This document shows, piece by piece, positions 30,233 through 37,231 of a DNA stretch of 64,000 nt. The DNA is taken from the IMG/VR virus record IMGVR_UViG_3300046003_007336, positions 124,001 through 188,000 of that record; one strand, written 5' to 3'. How positions within the stretch are numbered: the first letter of the stretch is position 1; the number at the start of each line of letters is the position of its first letter. The notes under the pieces were generated by a model. It did no database searches. It was not told the origin of the DNA and saw nothing but the letters and a program-made list of their open reading frames with translations. Both the position numbers and the translations under genes were made by a program. This DNA comes from a virus.

Positions 30233-30633
30233 CAGCGAACCCGCTTGGACGGCTGGCCGGGCAGAATCATGGCGCCGCCACTCGCGCGACAATCGTCGGC
30301 GAAGCTCAGACGGGCGTCACCGTCGATTTCCTCGACGACCGGGAAGGGACCCACGTTGGGTTCCTTGGCGGCCTTCTTGGTCGTCTCGTCGATCTGACGC
30401 ACGTAGTCGCCCACGGACTGCCCCTGAACGGTGCAGAACCATTGGACGGGCGGCTGGCCTTTCTGGGGCGGGGTGTTGTGGTTGTCGAACCAGTAGTCGA
30501 GGATGCGTTCGGCGTCCTCGCGGTCCTGCCAGCCGGTCGCGCGTTCGATCTTCACCCAACCCGCGCCGTCGTAGGCGTCCTTGGGACGATATCCATCATA
30601 GTAGAAGGCGCGGCCGAGGCGAATGACGAACAT
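30232..30633 (-). CDS. Unknown phage protein, 133 aa
   Basis: Begins MFVIRLGRAFYYDGYRPKDA and contains AGWVKIERATGWQDREDAER, an aromatic strand followed by an acidic turn and a helix. The C-terminal 50 residues look partly disordered and basic. It starts at ATG 30633, overlapping the stop of the GlyRS-like gene, and ends by overlapping the next start. Unknown function. Confidence 0.6.
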   Translation of the reverse strand: MFVIRLGRAFYYDGYRPKDAYDGAGWVKIERATGWQDREDAERILDYWFDNHNTPPQKGQPPVQWFCTVQGQSVGDYVRQIDETTKKAAKEPNVGPFPVVEEIDGDARLSFADDCRASGGAMILPGQPSKRVR

Positions 30634-31370
30634 CAGAGCACACCCTGGCTGACCACGACCATGCGGTCGATGCCGAAGGCGACCTCGAAGACCCGGTTGG
30701 GTTTCTGGCCGGGGATGTCAGGGAAGTCGGTGCGGATGGAGGTCGAGGCGACTTCCTTCCATTCCGGGGTGCCGGTCGTGGGCGACGTCCACAGGACTTC
30801 GATGTCGATGGTCTCCGTGGAATACGAGGGCAGGCGGTCGCTCGGAACCAGCCGGGTTTCCAGACCGGTCAGCTTGGCGACCACGGGCACGAGCGCATCA
30901 CGAACGGTCTGCGGGATGGGCGCCATGGTGTTCTCGCCGTAGATGCACTGGAACTCCAACTGGTAGAAGGAATTGAAGCGCAGCTTGGCCGCCGTCGCGC
31001 CGTCCGAGCGTTCCTGCCGGAAGCTCTGGCCCATGGTGTAGACGCAGAAAGGCGGCTTGGCGTTGGTGGACCGGAAGAGTTCGACCGCCATCAGGTAGGA
31101 GCCCATCGTGGTCTCAGCCCGCAGGGCGTAATCCTGGCCTGCGATCTGGTCACGGAGCACGAAGACGTCGTCGTCGGCGTAGGCTGCGGACATGAGGCTG
31201 CGCGGCATGAGGACCGGAGTGTCGGTCTCCTCGAAACGCCACATCTGGTTCATGTCCAGCAGGGTCTTCTGCACGCAGCCGACCAGCGAGGACTTGATGA
31301 TTTCGCGGAGGCGAATCTCGTGGTCACGCCATGAGCGAAGCGCGGTCGTATCGTAGGGGGCGGATGACAT
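30633..31370 (-). CDS. Class II aminoacyl-tRNA-synthetase-like protein, closest to the glycyl-tRNA synthetase core
   Basis: A 245-residue protein that carries the three class II motifs. Motif 1 ends in FEETDTPVLMP (about residues 46-56). LRAETTMGSYL corresponds to the L-R-P-E-T-A-Q-G signature of glycyl-tRNA synthetase. Motif 2 is MGQSFRQERSDG (about residues 113-124) with the conserved Arg. Motif 3 is VFEVAFGIDRMVVV with the ATP-binding Arg. There is no anticodon-binding domain, and the protein is about half the size of a bacterial GlyRS. Adenylate-forming chemistry therefore looks possible, but charging of tRNA is uncertain; it might aminoacylate another acceptor. It has its own sigma70-like promoter and heads a four-gene minus-strand transcript. 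Confidence 0.75.
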   Translation of the reverse strand: MSSAPYDTTALRSWRDHEIRLREIIKSSLVGCVQKTLLDMNQMWRFEETDTPVLMPRSLMSAAYADDDVFVLRDQIAGQDYALRAETTMGSYLMAVELFRSTNAKPPFCVYTMGQSFRQERSDGATAAKLRFNSFYQLEFQCIYGENTMAPIPQTVRDALVPVVAKLTGLETRLVPSDRLPSYSTETIDIEVLWTSPTTGTPEWKEVASTSIRTDFPDIPGQKPNRVFEVAFGIDRMVVVSQGVL

Positions 31371-31396
31371 GGTGGGCTCTCTCTAAAGGTCCCGCC

Positions 31397-31424
31397 ACCA
31401 TAGTGGGAATGATTATTTCGTCAA
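31397..31424 (-). promoter_or_regulatory. Sigma70-like promoter for the GlyRS-like operon
   Basis: On the minus strand TTGACG (31424-31419), a 16-base spacer and TATGGT (31402-31397) precede an AGAGAGAG ribosome-binding region and ATG 31370. Confidence 0.6.
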
Positions 31425-31811
31425 TCAAAAAAAGTCTGTCTTGTCATCGCCGAAGCGAAGCTTAAACGCCATCATGTCACGCTCTCTGGAGAACTTGATC
31501 TCCACTCTACAGTATTGACTGGGAGGAAAAGTGGCCCAAAGGGATTTCTGCCTTGCGCAGTTAGCATTCATCCAGACCCGTCCGGTGCAGTTCCGGTTCG
31601 CGAACGCGATCATGCATTCACCATCTCGGTCGAACTGGTAATATTCCTGAACGAGAGGATAGGTGTCGAAATCATATTGGAGGATGAAACGGGGTTTCTC
31701 CAATAGAGACGATATTGCTCCCCGAAAGGTGAGGCAAATCTCGACGGCGTAGAGGATTTTGTCTCCTCTCTGCCCCGAACTATCCGCCCAGGTTCGCCGA
31801 ACGACCTTCAT
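31425..31811 (-). CDS. Unknown phage protein, 128 aa, with F-K-L-R-F motif
   Basis: The C-terminus reads QYCRVEIKFSRERDMMAFKL then RFGDDKTDFF, one of the clearest members of the family described under findings. The N-terminal part is beta-rich (GDKILYAVEICLTFRG, then RFILQYDFDTYPLVQE). It starts at ATG 31811 overlapping the upstream gene and ends just before the promoter of the GlyRS-like operon. Unknown. Confidence 0.65.
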   Translation of the reverse strand: MKVVRRTWADSSGQRGDKILYAVEICLTFRGAISSLLEKPRFILQYDFDTYPLVQEYYQFDRDGECMIAFANRNCTGRVWMNANCARQKSLWATFPPSQYCRVEIKFSRERDMMAFKLRFGDDKTDFF

Positions 31812-32119
31812 CGCGGCGCCGGGGTGGTCCAGTCATGGAAACGAATGGCGGCGCGGTAGAATCGCAGCCACGCCAGCACCTGCATGACAGGGTGGCCGAT
31901 GAGATTGTGGACTGCCCACGCGTGCTTGGGCCAGTTGAGGCGGCGTCCTTCCAAGGCGGAGGGCTTGAGGAGCATGACGGTCTCAATGGCATCGTTGCCC
32001 TCGGCGACGTGACGCGCCCCCGACTTGGTGACGATCTCCACGCGCGCGAGACCGGTCTCGGGGAGGATGACCTCCGCGATCTCGTCCGGTGCAAGCAGGT
32101 GGAGACCGGCCTTGATCAT
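31808..32119 (-). CDS. Unknown phage protein, 103 aa
   Basis: ATG 32119 lies in the stop of the membrane protein gene (ATGA); the longer frame to 32533 shadows neighbouring genes. The N-terminal half has AEVILPETGLARVEIVTKSG. The C-terminal half is aromatic and basic with a helix (AWAVHNLIGHPVMQVLAWLR) and FHDWTTPAPR at the end. Unknown function; it could be peripheral to the membrane. Confidence 0.55.
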   Translation of the reverse strand: MIKAGLHLLAPDEIAEVILPETGLARVEIVTKSGARHVAEGNDAIETVMLLKPSALEGRRLNWPKHAWAVHNLIGHPVMQVLAWLRFYRAAIRFHDWTTPAPR

Positions 32120-32367
32120 CAGAAAATCAGGTCGAGAATCGAACCGATAACAAACAGGATGAGGCCGAGCACGCCAAGTTTGGCCTGAAGATCGAACGGA
32201 TTGTTGGTGCCGGGCTTGAACGGGCGAAGCATTCCGTAGATGCCGAAACCAATGCTGGCCAGCAAGGCGAGCACGGCCAGGATGTTTGCCCCCAAGAGGA
32301 GGAGTGCTCCGGCAAAAACGATCAGGCCGAGCGAGATCATTTTTTCTTTGTTGGTTGCGATTTGCAT
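32119..32367 (-). CDS. Small polytopic membrane protein, 82 aa
   Basis: Three hydrophobic segments: SLGLIVFAGALLLLGANI (about residues 12-29), AVLALLASIGFGIYGML (31-47) and LGVLGLILFVIGSILDLIF (64-82). The short basic N-terminus (MQIATNKEKM) should stay in the cytoplasm. The size and topology would fit a holin or another small membrane effector, but it is 23 kb from the endolysin gene and carries no specific signature. Coupled by ATGA to the genes on both sides. Confidence 0.55.
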   Translation of the reverse strand: MQIATNKEKMISLGLIVFAGALLLLGANILAVLALLASIGFGIYGMLRPFKPGTNNPFDLQAKLGVLGLILFVIGSILDLIF

Positions 32368-32582
32368 CAGTCGGGTTCTTCCAATTTGACGGTGACGGGT
32401 TCGAAGTTTTCCTGGCCGAGAGTTTCGAGCCAGTGCGTAACGGTGTCGGGAACCGACAACAAGACGGCTTTCTGGAACGGTTGATTGGGCCGCCCTCCCT
32501 TTCCCACGTAGGTTCCTGGGATGAGAGAACCATCGCGGCCTCTGCCTTTGCAACGTAGAACGACGAATTCTTGAGTGGCCAT
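32367..32582 (-). CDS. Unknown small phage protein, 71 aa, leaderless late gene
   Basis: ATG 32582 lies five bases after a late TAAATA box. The product begins ATQEFVVLRCKGRGRDGS and contains a short beta domain with PGTYVGKGGRPNQPF, then a C-terminal VTVKLEEPD strand. No family recognised. It is followed by the coupled membrane protein gene, which would therefore also be expressed late. Confidence 0.6.
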   Translation of the reverse strand: MATQEFVVLRCKGRGRDGSLIPGTYVGKGGRPNQPFQKAVLLSVPDTVTHWLETLGQENFEPVTVKLEEPD

Positions 32583-32587
32583 GCTGC

Positions 32588-32593
32588 TATTTA
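32588..32593 (-). promoter_or_regulatory. Late promoter box (GT-TAAATA-GC), leaderless geometry
   Basis: TAAATA on the minus strand with five bases (GCAGC) before ATG 32582. The first three bases form the TAA stop of the 25-residue gene upstream. Confidence 0.65.
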
Positions 32594-32668
32594 ACTTACG
32601 GTAGCGGACGCAAGGGTCTCAAGGAAGATCAGGGCCTCTTCCCGCATGGCTTCGTGGTTGGTCGTCAC
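32591..32668 (-). CDS. Candidate 25-residue protein
   Basis: A GTG at 32668 overlaps the stop of the CoaB/aldolase gene (GTGA). The frame runs for 25 codons, filling the entire gap to the late box, where its TAA is part of TAAATA. The product (MTTNHEAMREEALIFLETLA, then SATVS) is one amphipathic acidic helix. The evidence is only the coupling and the exact fit to the gap. It could be a small regulator or chance. Confidence 0.4.
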   Translation of the reverse strand: MTTNHEAMREEALIFLETLASATVS

Positions 32669-33984
32669 GCGACCAGACCACCCGTCTTGGCCGACAGATC
32701 GAAGTGCGTTTCGATGAAGGCGATCACTTCCAGCGCGGGCGTCGAGCGCGAGAACACGATGTTGGGGCCGTGCTCATCCAGCATGACGGCCTTGATGCCC
32801 GGTGCGACCTTCTGGAGGCCCCGTGAGGTGGCTTGGCCGCATTGGTGGCTGCCGCACTCGTTAGGCCTCTGATCGACGTGTGAGAGGACTTCTGACGCAC
32901 CATCACGGGGTGGGCAGTGGAAATGCACGATGCACTCGGCCTCGGGGTGCTCGCGGAAGATCACCCGCTGAGACTGGCCGCCGACGCTGGGCTTGCCGCC
33001 GTGGGCGATCACTTTCTCGTCCCCGTATTCGACCAGGATGAGGCCTTCCTCGGGAAGCTTGTTGAAGTCGCGCTTGCGGCGCGATGTCAGGATGGAGCCG
33101 TCGTCGATCTTGGCGGCGAAGTGGCCCACCGTCGCGCCCCGGAAGGGCTTATAGGCGCCACGCACGATGCAGTGATTGACGACCTCGCGGAGGTTCTCGG
33201 GCACACGGGGGTCACCCCACGCCACAGGCGGACCATCGACGACGGTCGAGCGCGTGAAAGTGTTGGTCGAGCGCGAGAGCAGCATTTCGACCAAGCCGTC
33301 GAGGCACTCGTTTCGGTCATGCGTCTGGAAGTGACGCGATTCCTCGGGTGTCACGACCATGTTGAGGCGCGTCACCGTGTCGTTGGCCAGCACCAGATTG
33401 GCGGAGTTGGCCTTGAGGAGATGGAGCCCGGCCGCATACTGTTCGTCCGGCGTCGCCCCCGTCGTGGTCTTGAAGGCGACGAGGAAGATGTCCTTCCGCT
33501 CCTTGCGGATGCGCGAGATCAGCTTGTCGGCGGGGTCGAGGGCCATCCATCGACTGCCTTCACTGGTTTTCAGCCTCTCCTCATGGGAGCCAGAATTCGT
33601 CCTATCCCAAAGGTAGGTTGACGGCGGCTGTGCCGTCTTCATCACCACACCGTCGTAGTCGCACAGGGCGGCGTTCATGATAATGACGCGGGTCTCGGGG
33701 TCAGCGATCAGCCCATCCACGAGATCACTGACATCCTGGTTGGTGACCAGACTGCTCGTGTGATCGGCCATCTTGGTCAGATGTAGGGTGACCTCGCGCT
33801 CGGCCTGCTCTTCAAGCACGGTCGCGTAGGTGTTCGAAATCGCGCGACCTTCGCGCGCCGCTTCCACCATGGTGTTGATGATGACGCGTTCGAGATAACG
33901 GGCCGTTCCGCCGAATGCCGGAGCCGCCAGAGCGAGGTGGTTGCGAACGTGGGAGAAAGTCCCACCGCCGATGACGTGTATCAT
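32665..33984 (-). CDS. Fusion of a CoaB-like (phosphopantothenoylcysteine synthetase) domain and a class II aldolase domain
   Basis: A 439-residue protein. Residues 1-215 resemble the CoaB/DFP fold: VIGGGTFSHVRNHLALAAPA at the N-terminus, IIMNAALCDYDG near residue 100, DKLISRIRKERKDIFLVAFK (about 154-173), and LLKANSANLVLANDTVTRLN. Residues 235-439 resemble class II aldolase/adducin: SRRKRDFNKLPEEGLILVE, the zinc-binding ECIVHFHCPP (His-x-His, about 353), and MLDEHGPNIVF with a third His. CoaB makes phosphopantothenoylcysteine for coenzyme A; class II aldolases handle sugar phosphates. I do not know of this combination in characterised phages, and its substrate is unknown. Coupled to neighbours at both ends. 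Confidence 0.7.
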   Translation of the reverse strand: MIHVIGGGTFSHVRNHLALAAPAFGGTARYLERVIINTMVEAAREGRAISNTYATVLEEQAEREVTLHLTKMADHTSSLVTNQDVSDLVDGLIADPETRVIIMNAALCDYDGVVMKTAQPPSTYLWDRTNSGSHEERLKTSEGSRWMALDPADKLISRIRKERKDIFLVAFKTTTGATPDEQYAAGLHLLKANSANLVLANDTVTRLNMVVTPEESRHFQTHDRNECLDGLVEMLLSRSTNTFTRSTVVDGPPVAWGDPRVPENLREVVNHCIVRGAYKPFRGATVGHFAAKIDDGSILTSRRKRDFNKLPEEGLILVEYGDEKVIAHGGKPSVGGQSQRVIFREHPEAECIVHFHCPPRDGASEVLSHVDQRPNECGSHQCGQATSRGLQKVAPGIKAVMLDEHGPNIVFSRSTPALEVIAFIETHFDLSAKTGGLVA

Positions 33985-34229
33985 TGCTCGGTCTCGATGA
34001 AAGGGGCGGGTTGGTCGTTTTTGTGGAGGATTTCGGCTTCGAGGTTGTCCTCGTGATAGCCCATGCCGGTTTTCTTCTCGGAGTCGATGCGGACATAGTG
34101 GCCCACAGGGACTTCGCCCTTCGCGGTGATCATCTTCGCGTCGGTGGGGTCACACGGGTTCGAGACCACGCAGACGCCGAGGTCGAGTTGATGTCGGACG
34201 AGAACCCGATCACCTTTGGCGAACTTCAT
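33981..34229 (-). CDS. Unknown phage protein, 82 aa
   Basis: Starts at ATG 34229 and overlaps both neighbours by ATGA. The N-terminus (MKFAKGDRVLVRHQLDLGVC) followed by PVGHYVRIDSEKK looks like a small SH3-like beta barrel of the kind found in many 'KGDxVxV' phage proteins. Function unknown; such barrels often bind protein or nucleic acid. Confidence 0.6.
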   Translation of the reverse strand: MKFAKGDRVLVRHQLDLGVCVVSNPCDPTDAKMITAKGEVPVGHYVRIDSEKKTGMGYHEDNLEAEILHKNDQPAPFIETEQ

Positions 34230-34690
34230 TTTTCCTGCTCCTTCAAGGCGGCCTCAAGGGCGCGCTGAAGCACCTCGGGTGGAACAGCGAAACCATCCCG
34301 AGACAGTGACGCCATCATGGCCGCGACCGGAGCTTCGACGACCGGCTCAACGTAAATTTCCGCGTCAATGCTGAACGAGGCGCCCTTCACTGAGCAGGAA
34401 CCGTTCTCGATAGTGGCCGTGACATTGACGACGCTGCACGACCGAATGGACAGCGGGTTGCCCAACCGGTCCAGAATAGCGTTGATGTCATCCCGCAGAC
34501 AGAAAGGCCACGCGTGATCGCTCGTCGCCACGACGTCGCCGGTATGCTCACCGGGGACGACACCGACTTTGTTCTCGTCGGCGAACATGACGATCAAGTT
34601 CGAGTCGGCGGCCCACGTCCAGACAACGTAGTCCCAGCCGTTCTTGCGCGCCAGTTTCTCGACTGCCTTGAGGTTCGGGACTTCGGTCAT
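34226..34690 (-). CDS. Unknown phage protein, 154 aa
   Basis: ATG 34690 overlaps the stop of the upstream gene. An internal segment reads LKAVEKLARKNGWDYVVWTW, and a later part is beta-rich with Cys residues (IRSCSVVNVTATIENGSCSV). The C-terminus is helical (VPPEVLQRALEAALKEQEK). No domain recognised. An alternative ATG at 34708 is in frame. Confidence 0.6.
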   Translation of the reverse strand: MTEVPNLKAVEKLARKNGWDYVVWTWAADSNLIVMFADENKVGVVPGEHTGDVVATSDHAWPFCLRDDINAILDRLGNPLSIRSCSVVNVTATIENGSCSVKGASFSIDAEIYVEPVVEAPVAAMMASLSRDGFAVPPEVLQRALEAALKEQEK

Positions 34691-34977
34691 CAGTTCTCGA
34701 TCAGCCACGCGTCTTCCGTGCCCTGCGGGTTGGCCAGGAAGGAATCACAGTCTTCGGAGTTGGCGAACTCCGTCATTTCGGCCAGCCACCTCTTCTCGTT
34801 GAGGCCGGAGAAATATTTGGCGCAACTCGGGTCAACCTCGACCCTGATCTTGCCGTTGTGGACCGTACAGGCGAACATCACGCCTTCCAGCAGGGTGTCC
34901 CCTACGGAGTAGCCGTCCAGAAAGGCGACGTCGATCTCGGTCGGGGCGTCCTCGTCTCCCTTGACGAAAACCTTCAT
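34690..34977 (-). CDS. Unknown phage protein, 95 aa
   Basis: Coupled to both neighbours. The protein consists of a beta-rich N-terminal half (MKVFVKGDEDAPTEIDVAFL, then MFACTVHNGKIRVEVD) and a helical, acidic C-terminal half (NEKRWLAEMTEFANSEDCDS). Not recognised. Confidence 0.6.
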   Translation of the reverse strand: MKVFVKGDEDAPTEIDVAFLDGYSVGDTLLEGVMFACTVHNGKIRVEVDPSCAKYFSGLNEKRWLAEMTEFANSEDCDSFLANPQGTEDAWLIEN

Positions 34978-35378
34978 GCGCTGGCCTCCAGCTTGTCCTC
35001 ACCGGCCTCCAGCTTGGCCCACTGAGCGGCCTCCACGGCTTCATATTCATCCTCGGTCAGGATGGAGGTCTCGCCGACCTCGAAGCCGAAGTCGCGGAAA
35101 ACCTGGGCCCATTTTTCGAACAGTTCGTCCTGTTTCTCGACGGTGACGTCCATTGAGCCGAAGCCGAGGATTTCGAACTGAGGATTGAAGGCGACTTCGT
35201 GGCGGCCATACTGGTCTTCCAAGGCCGCCCGGTGGATGAACTGGTCGGATTCCAGAGCGGCCTCAAAGGCGTCAAACTGCGCCTCGGTGCCATCGACTGA
35301 CAAGACGAAGATGCGATGAACATCGTTTTCTGCGTGGTCTGAGAAGGCGACGAACCCGAAGGTGAACAGTTTGCGCAT
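34974..35378 (-). CDS. Unknown phage protein, 134 aa
   Basis: Starts at ATG 35378 in the stop of the upstream gene. The protein alternates strands and helices (RKLFTFGFVAFSDHAEND, then EAQFDAFEAALESDQFI, then FEILGFGSMDVTVE), suggesting a ferredoxin-like alpha/beta fold. It has a strongly acidic helical tail (EDEYEAVEAAQWAKLEAGED). Function unknown. Confidence 0.6.
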   Translation of the reverse strand: MRKLFTFGFVAFSDHAENDVHRIFVLSVDGTEAQFDAFEAALESDQFIHRAALEDQYGRHEVAFNPQFEILGFGSMDVTVEKQDELFEKWAQVFRDFGFEVGETSILTEDEYEAVEAAQWAKLEAGEDKLEASA

Positions 35379-35809
35379 CAGCGGTTTCCTTTTGCGGACG
35401 ATTTGGCGAGCTTGTGTCCGGCGACGAAGCGGCGGCTCTCGGCCATGAGTTCCTGGTCGAGCGCGCTGGTCTTCGGGTTCGAATAGACGGTCTCGTTGTC
35501 CTTCAGCTTCTTCTTCAGGACGGCGAGTTCATCGCCCTTTTCGAGGATGACCCGAAGGCTGGCCACGAGGGCTTCACGGGTGACCGGGATGCCGGGCTCG
35601 GTCTGGTCGGGGTCCTCGTTATACATGCGCGTGAAGGCGATGCTGGACCCGCGCACGAGTTCACGGATGTCGCGGATGTCGTCCTCATAGGCGTTCAACC
35701 ACCGCTCCAGTTCGCGGTCGAGGTGGCCACCATCGCCCGAGGCCATGTCGGCGATGTTCAGCATCGCGGCAACCATGTTCTCTTCGCGAGTGAGGAAGAA
35801 ATATTTCAC
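35378..35809 (-). CDS. Unknown helical phage protein, 143 aa
   Basis: I choose GTG 35809 (MKYFFLTREENMVAAML) because a TTGGAG ribosome-binding site lies seven bases before it; an in-frame TTG at 35821 overlaps that site. The protein is nearly all helical (LERWLNAYEDDIRDIRELVR, later ILEKGDELAVLKKKLKDNE). It is the first gene after a good sigma70-like promoter and leads the coupled block that includes the CoaB/aldolase gene. Confidence 0.6.
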   Translation of the reverse strand: MKYFFLTREENMVAAMLNIADMASGDGGHLDRELERWLNAYEDDIRDIRELVRGSSIAFTRMYNEDPDQTEPGIPVTREALVASLRVILEKGDELAVLKKKLKDNETVYSNPKTSALDQELMAESRRFVAGHKLAKSSAKGNR

Positions 35810-35836
35810 GAGTTTCTCCAAGGGATTTGGTTTACG

Positions 35837-35864
35837 AATATAACGGGCTTTGTCGTTCTGGCAA
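35837..35864 (-). promoter_or_regulatory. Sigma70-like promoter
   Basis: On the minus strand TTGCCA (35864-35859), a 16-base spacer and TATATT (35842-35837), 28 bases before GTG 35809. The predicted leader includes a TTGGAG ribosome-binding site. Confidence 0.65.
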
Positions 35865-35869
35865 GGGGT

Positions 35870-36085
35870 TTAGAACACGTCCGAAAATATAAGGCGAAAC
35901 TCTATCTCGGCCGCAGCAGTCTGCGCGGCGACGATGAGGGGCCATCGTGAATTCGTGACGGTGAGTTGGGGATGCTGCTCAGCAAAACGGGCGGCCTCGC
36001 GTTCCCGCGCACAGACCGGGCAGGGCACGCGCCCGACGCCAACCGGCGCATTGCCAGTGCAGGACGGAACCGCGATCTCAATCAC
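35870..36085 (-). CDS. Small C-x-x-C protein with F-R-L-I-F, paralogue of the next gene
   Basis: A 71-residue protein: CTGNAPVGVGRVPCPVC (zinc-type cysteines), REREAARFAEQHPQL, then AAEIEFRLIFSDVF. It aligns along its whole length with the product of 36082-36288, so the two are tandem duplicates. The C-terminal strand matches the recurring F-[KR]-L-x-F unit. It is the last gene of its operon. Function unknown. Confidence 0.65.
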   Translation of the reverse strand: MIEIAVPSCTGNAPVGVGRVPCPVCAREREAARFAEQHPQLTVTNSRWPLIVAAQTAAAEIEFRLIFSDVF

Positions 36086-36288
36086 TGCACCAACTCCCCG
36101 TAGAGGAGAAGGAACTCCATGCGGGCCGCCTCATCATCGGCGTGGATGCGAAGATCATTCTCGGGAGTCCACTGCGTTTGCAGTCTGGGATGCTCTCTGG
36201 CGAACTTGGCGGCACGTTCGCGATCAATACAAAAAGCACACGAGCCCACCGACAAGCCGGAGTTATCACACGACCGAATCTTTAGCAC
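36082..36288 (-). CDS. Small Cys-containing protein, tandem paralogue of the previous gene
   Basis: The GTG at 36288 gives a protein that lines up with its neighbour: CDNSGLSVGSCAFC, DRERAAKFAREHPRL, then ADDEAARMEFLLLYGELV. The ATG at 36333 would add 15 residues with no counterpart and would overlap the upstream gene. Shared features are a C-x-x-C pair, R-E-R-x-A-A-[RK]-F-A-x-[EQ]-H-P and the terminal F-x-L-x-[FY] strand. A zinc-binding mini-domain is inferred. Confidence 0.6.
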   Translation of the reverse strand: MLKIRSCDNSGLSVGSCAFCIDRERAAKFAREHPRLQTQWTPENDLRIHADDEAARMEFLLLYGELVQ

Positions 36289-36289
36289 A

Positions 36290-36694
36290 TCAGCCACGGG
36301 CACGAATCCCCTCAAGCTGAACGCGGAGTTCATCGCATTCTTCGCGAGATGGTTTGCCCTCGCTGGCGTTGATGATTGACGACACTACCGAGGCGGAGAC
36401 CTGGGCCCCACGGGCGATGTCGGCCATCGACCGCATCGTGCCAAGATGGTTGGACCACACATAGGCGGTCAGATCGTCGCGGGTCTCGAACTTCCCGGTC
36501 GTCTTCGGGCGCCGGGCTTTCTTGACACGCGGCTCGGGGACGGGCGGCACCCATCCGGCGACGAAGATGTAGGTCTTGCCCCCGCTGGTGTCGTAGCCGA
36601 GGTCACGGGCCATCTGGAGGCATTTGTGGCAGTCGTGACTGTCCAGCCCCTCGGTGATTCCATGGCGGCAGGTGCGGTATTCCCAGAAAGACAT
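36290..36694 (-). CDS. Cys/His and helix-turn-helix protein, possible regulator
   Basis: The first 35 residues contain CRHGITEGLDSHDCHKC, a possible zinc site. A basic linker (EPRVKKARRPKTTGKFE) follows. The C-terminal part is a helix-turn-helix of the Xre/Cro type (RSMADIARGAQVSASVVSSI, about residues 91-110). This makes it the best candidate DNA-binding regulator in this operon. Overlaps with neighbours by ATGA-type junctions. Target unknown. Confidence 0.6.
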   Translation of the reverse strand: MSFWEYRTCRHGITEGLDSHDCHKCLQMARDLGYDTSGGKTYIFVAGWVPPVPEPRVKKARRPKTTGKFETRDDLTAYVWSNHLGTMRSMADIARGAQVSASVVSSIINASEGKPSREECDELRVQLEGIRARG

Positions 36695-36876
36695 CAGTAT
36701 TTCCCGTTCAGCGACTTGCCGCCTTTGAGGGCGTGAACCATCAGGGCGTCGCCCAAAATATCCCCAAGATTGGTCTGGCCGGTTTCTTCACCAGCCCGCC
36801 AGGGCTCCTCAGCCTTGCGCTGGGCCTCTAGGCGGTCGATGCGGGCGCGACGTTGTTCCGGTGTTTCACGTGGCAT
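36694..36876 (-). CDS. Small charged phage protein, 60 aa
   Basis: An N-terminal charged helix (ETPEQRRARIDRLEAQRKAE) followed by NLGDILGDALMVHALKGGKS. The start ATG 36876 overlaps the upstream gene by 11 bases and the stop overlaps the next ATG. Not recognised. Confidence 0.55.
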   Translation of the reverse strand: MPRETPEQRRARIDRLEAQRKAEEPWRAGEETGQTNLGDILGDALMVHALKGGKSLNGKY

Positions 36877-37231
36877 CGGGAAGCTCCGTCAGGAAACGCT
36901 CGATAGTCTTTTCGAGGTCGCGGACGCGCGAGATGTGATCGCGTTTCTCGTCGGCCAACGACTTGCGGGCGGAGAGAAGGTGATGACGCATGTACGCGTA
37001 GGCTTCCTCGGGCTCGATGGCCCGCATGGACTTCCGGGAGTCCGTCGAGGCCAGTTTCTCATCGACTGAGTAGCCCTGTCCCTGTTCCTTCATGTCGTCG
37101 AGCGACATCACCCAGAAGACGCCGCCGCGAACGCGAACGATTTTGGCCGGGCAGTCCCAGCCGAACGTGGATGTGTCGCCCGAATACCAGATGTAGTTTC
37201 CGACGACGATGTGTTCGACCGGAAGGCTCAT
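36866..37231 (-). CDS. Unknown phage protein, 121 aa
   Basis: ATG 37231 overlaps the upstream stop (ATGA). The N-terminal half is a beta domain (EHIVVGNYIWYSGDTSTF, then AKIVRVRGGVFWVMSLDDM). The C-terminal half is a long charged helix (MRHHLLSARKSLADEKRDHI, then RVRDLEKTIERFLTELPD) likely to form a coiled coil. Function unknown. Confidence 0.6.
   Translation of the reverse strand: MSLPVEHIVVGNYIWYSGDTSTFGWDCPAKIVRVRGGVFWVMSLDDMKEQGQGYSVDEKLASTDSRKSMRAIEPEEAYAYMRHHLLSARKSLADEKRDHISRVRDLEKTIERFLTELPDAT

Noticed and set aside
31808-32533. A 241-codon minus-strand frame
   Set aside because: Only its last 103 codons (from ATG 32119) are supported; the rest overlaps three well-coupled genes.
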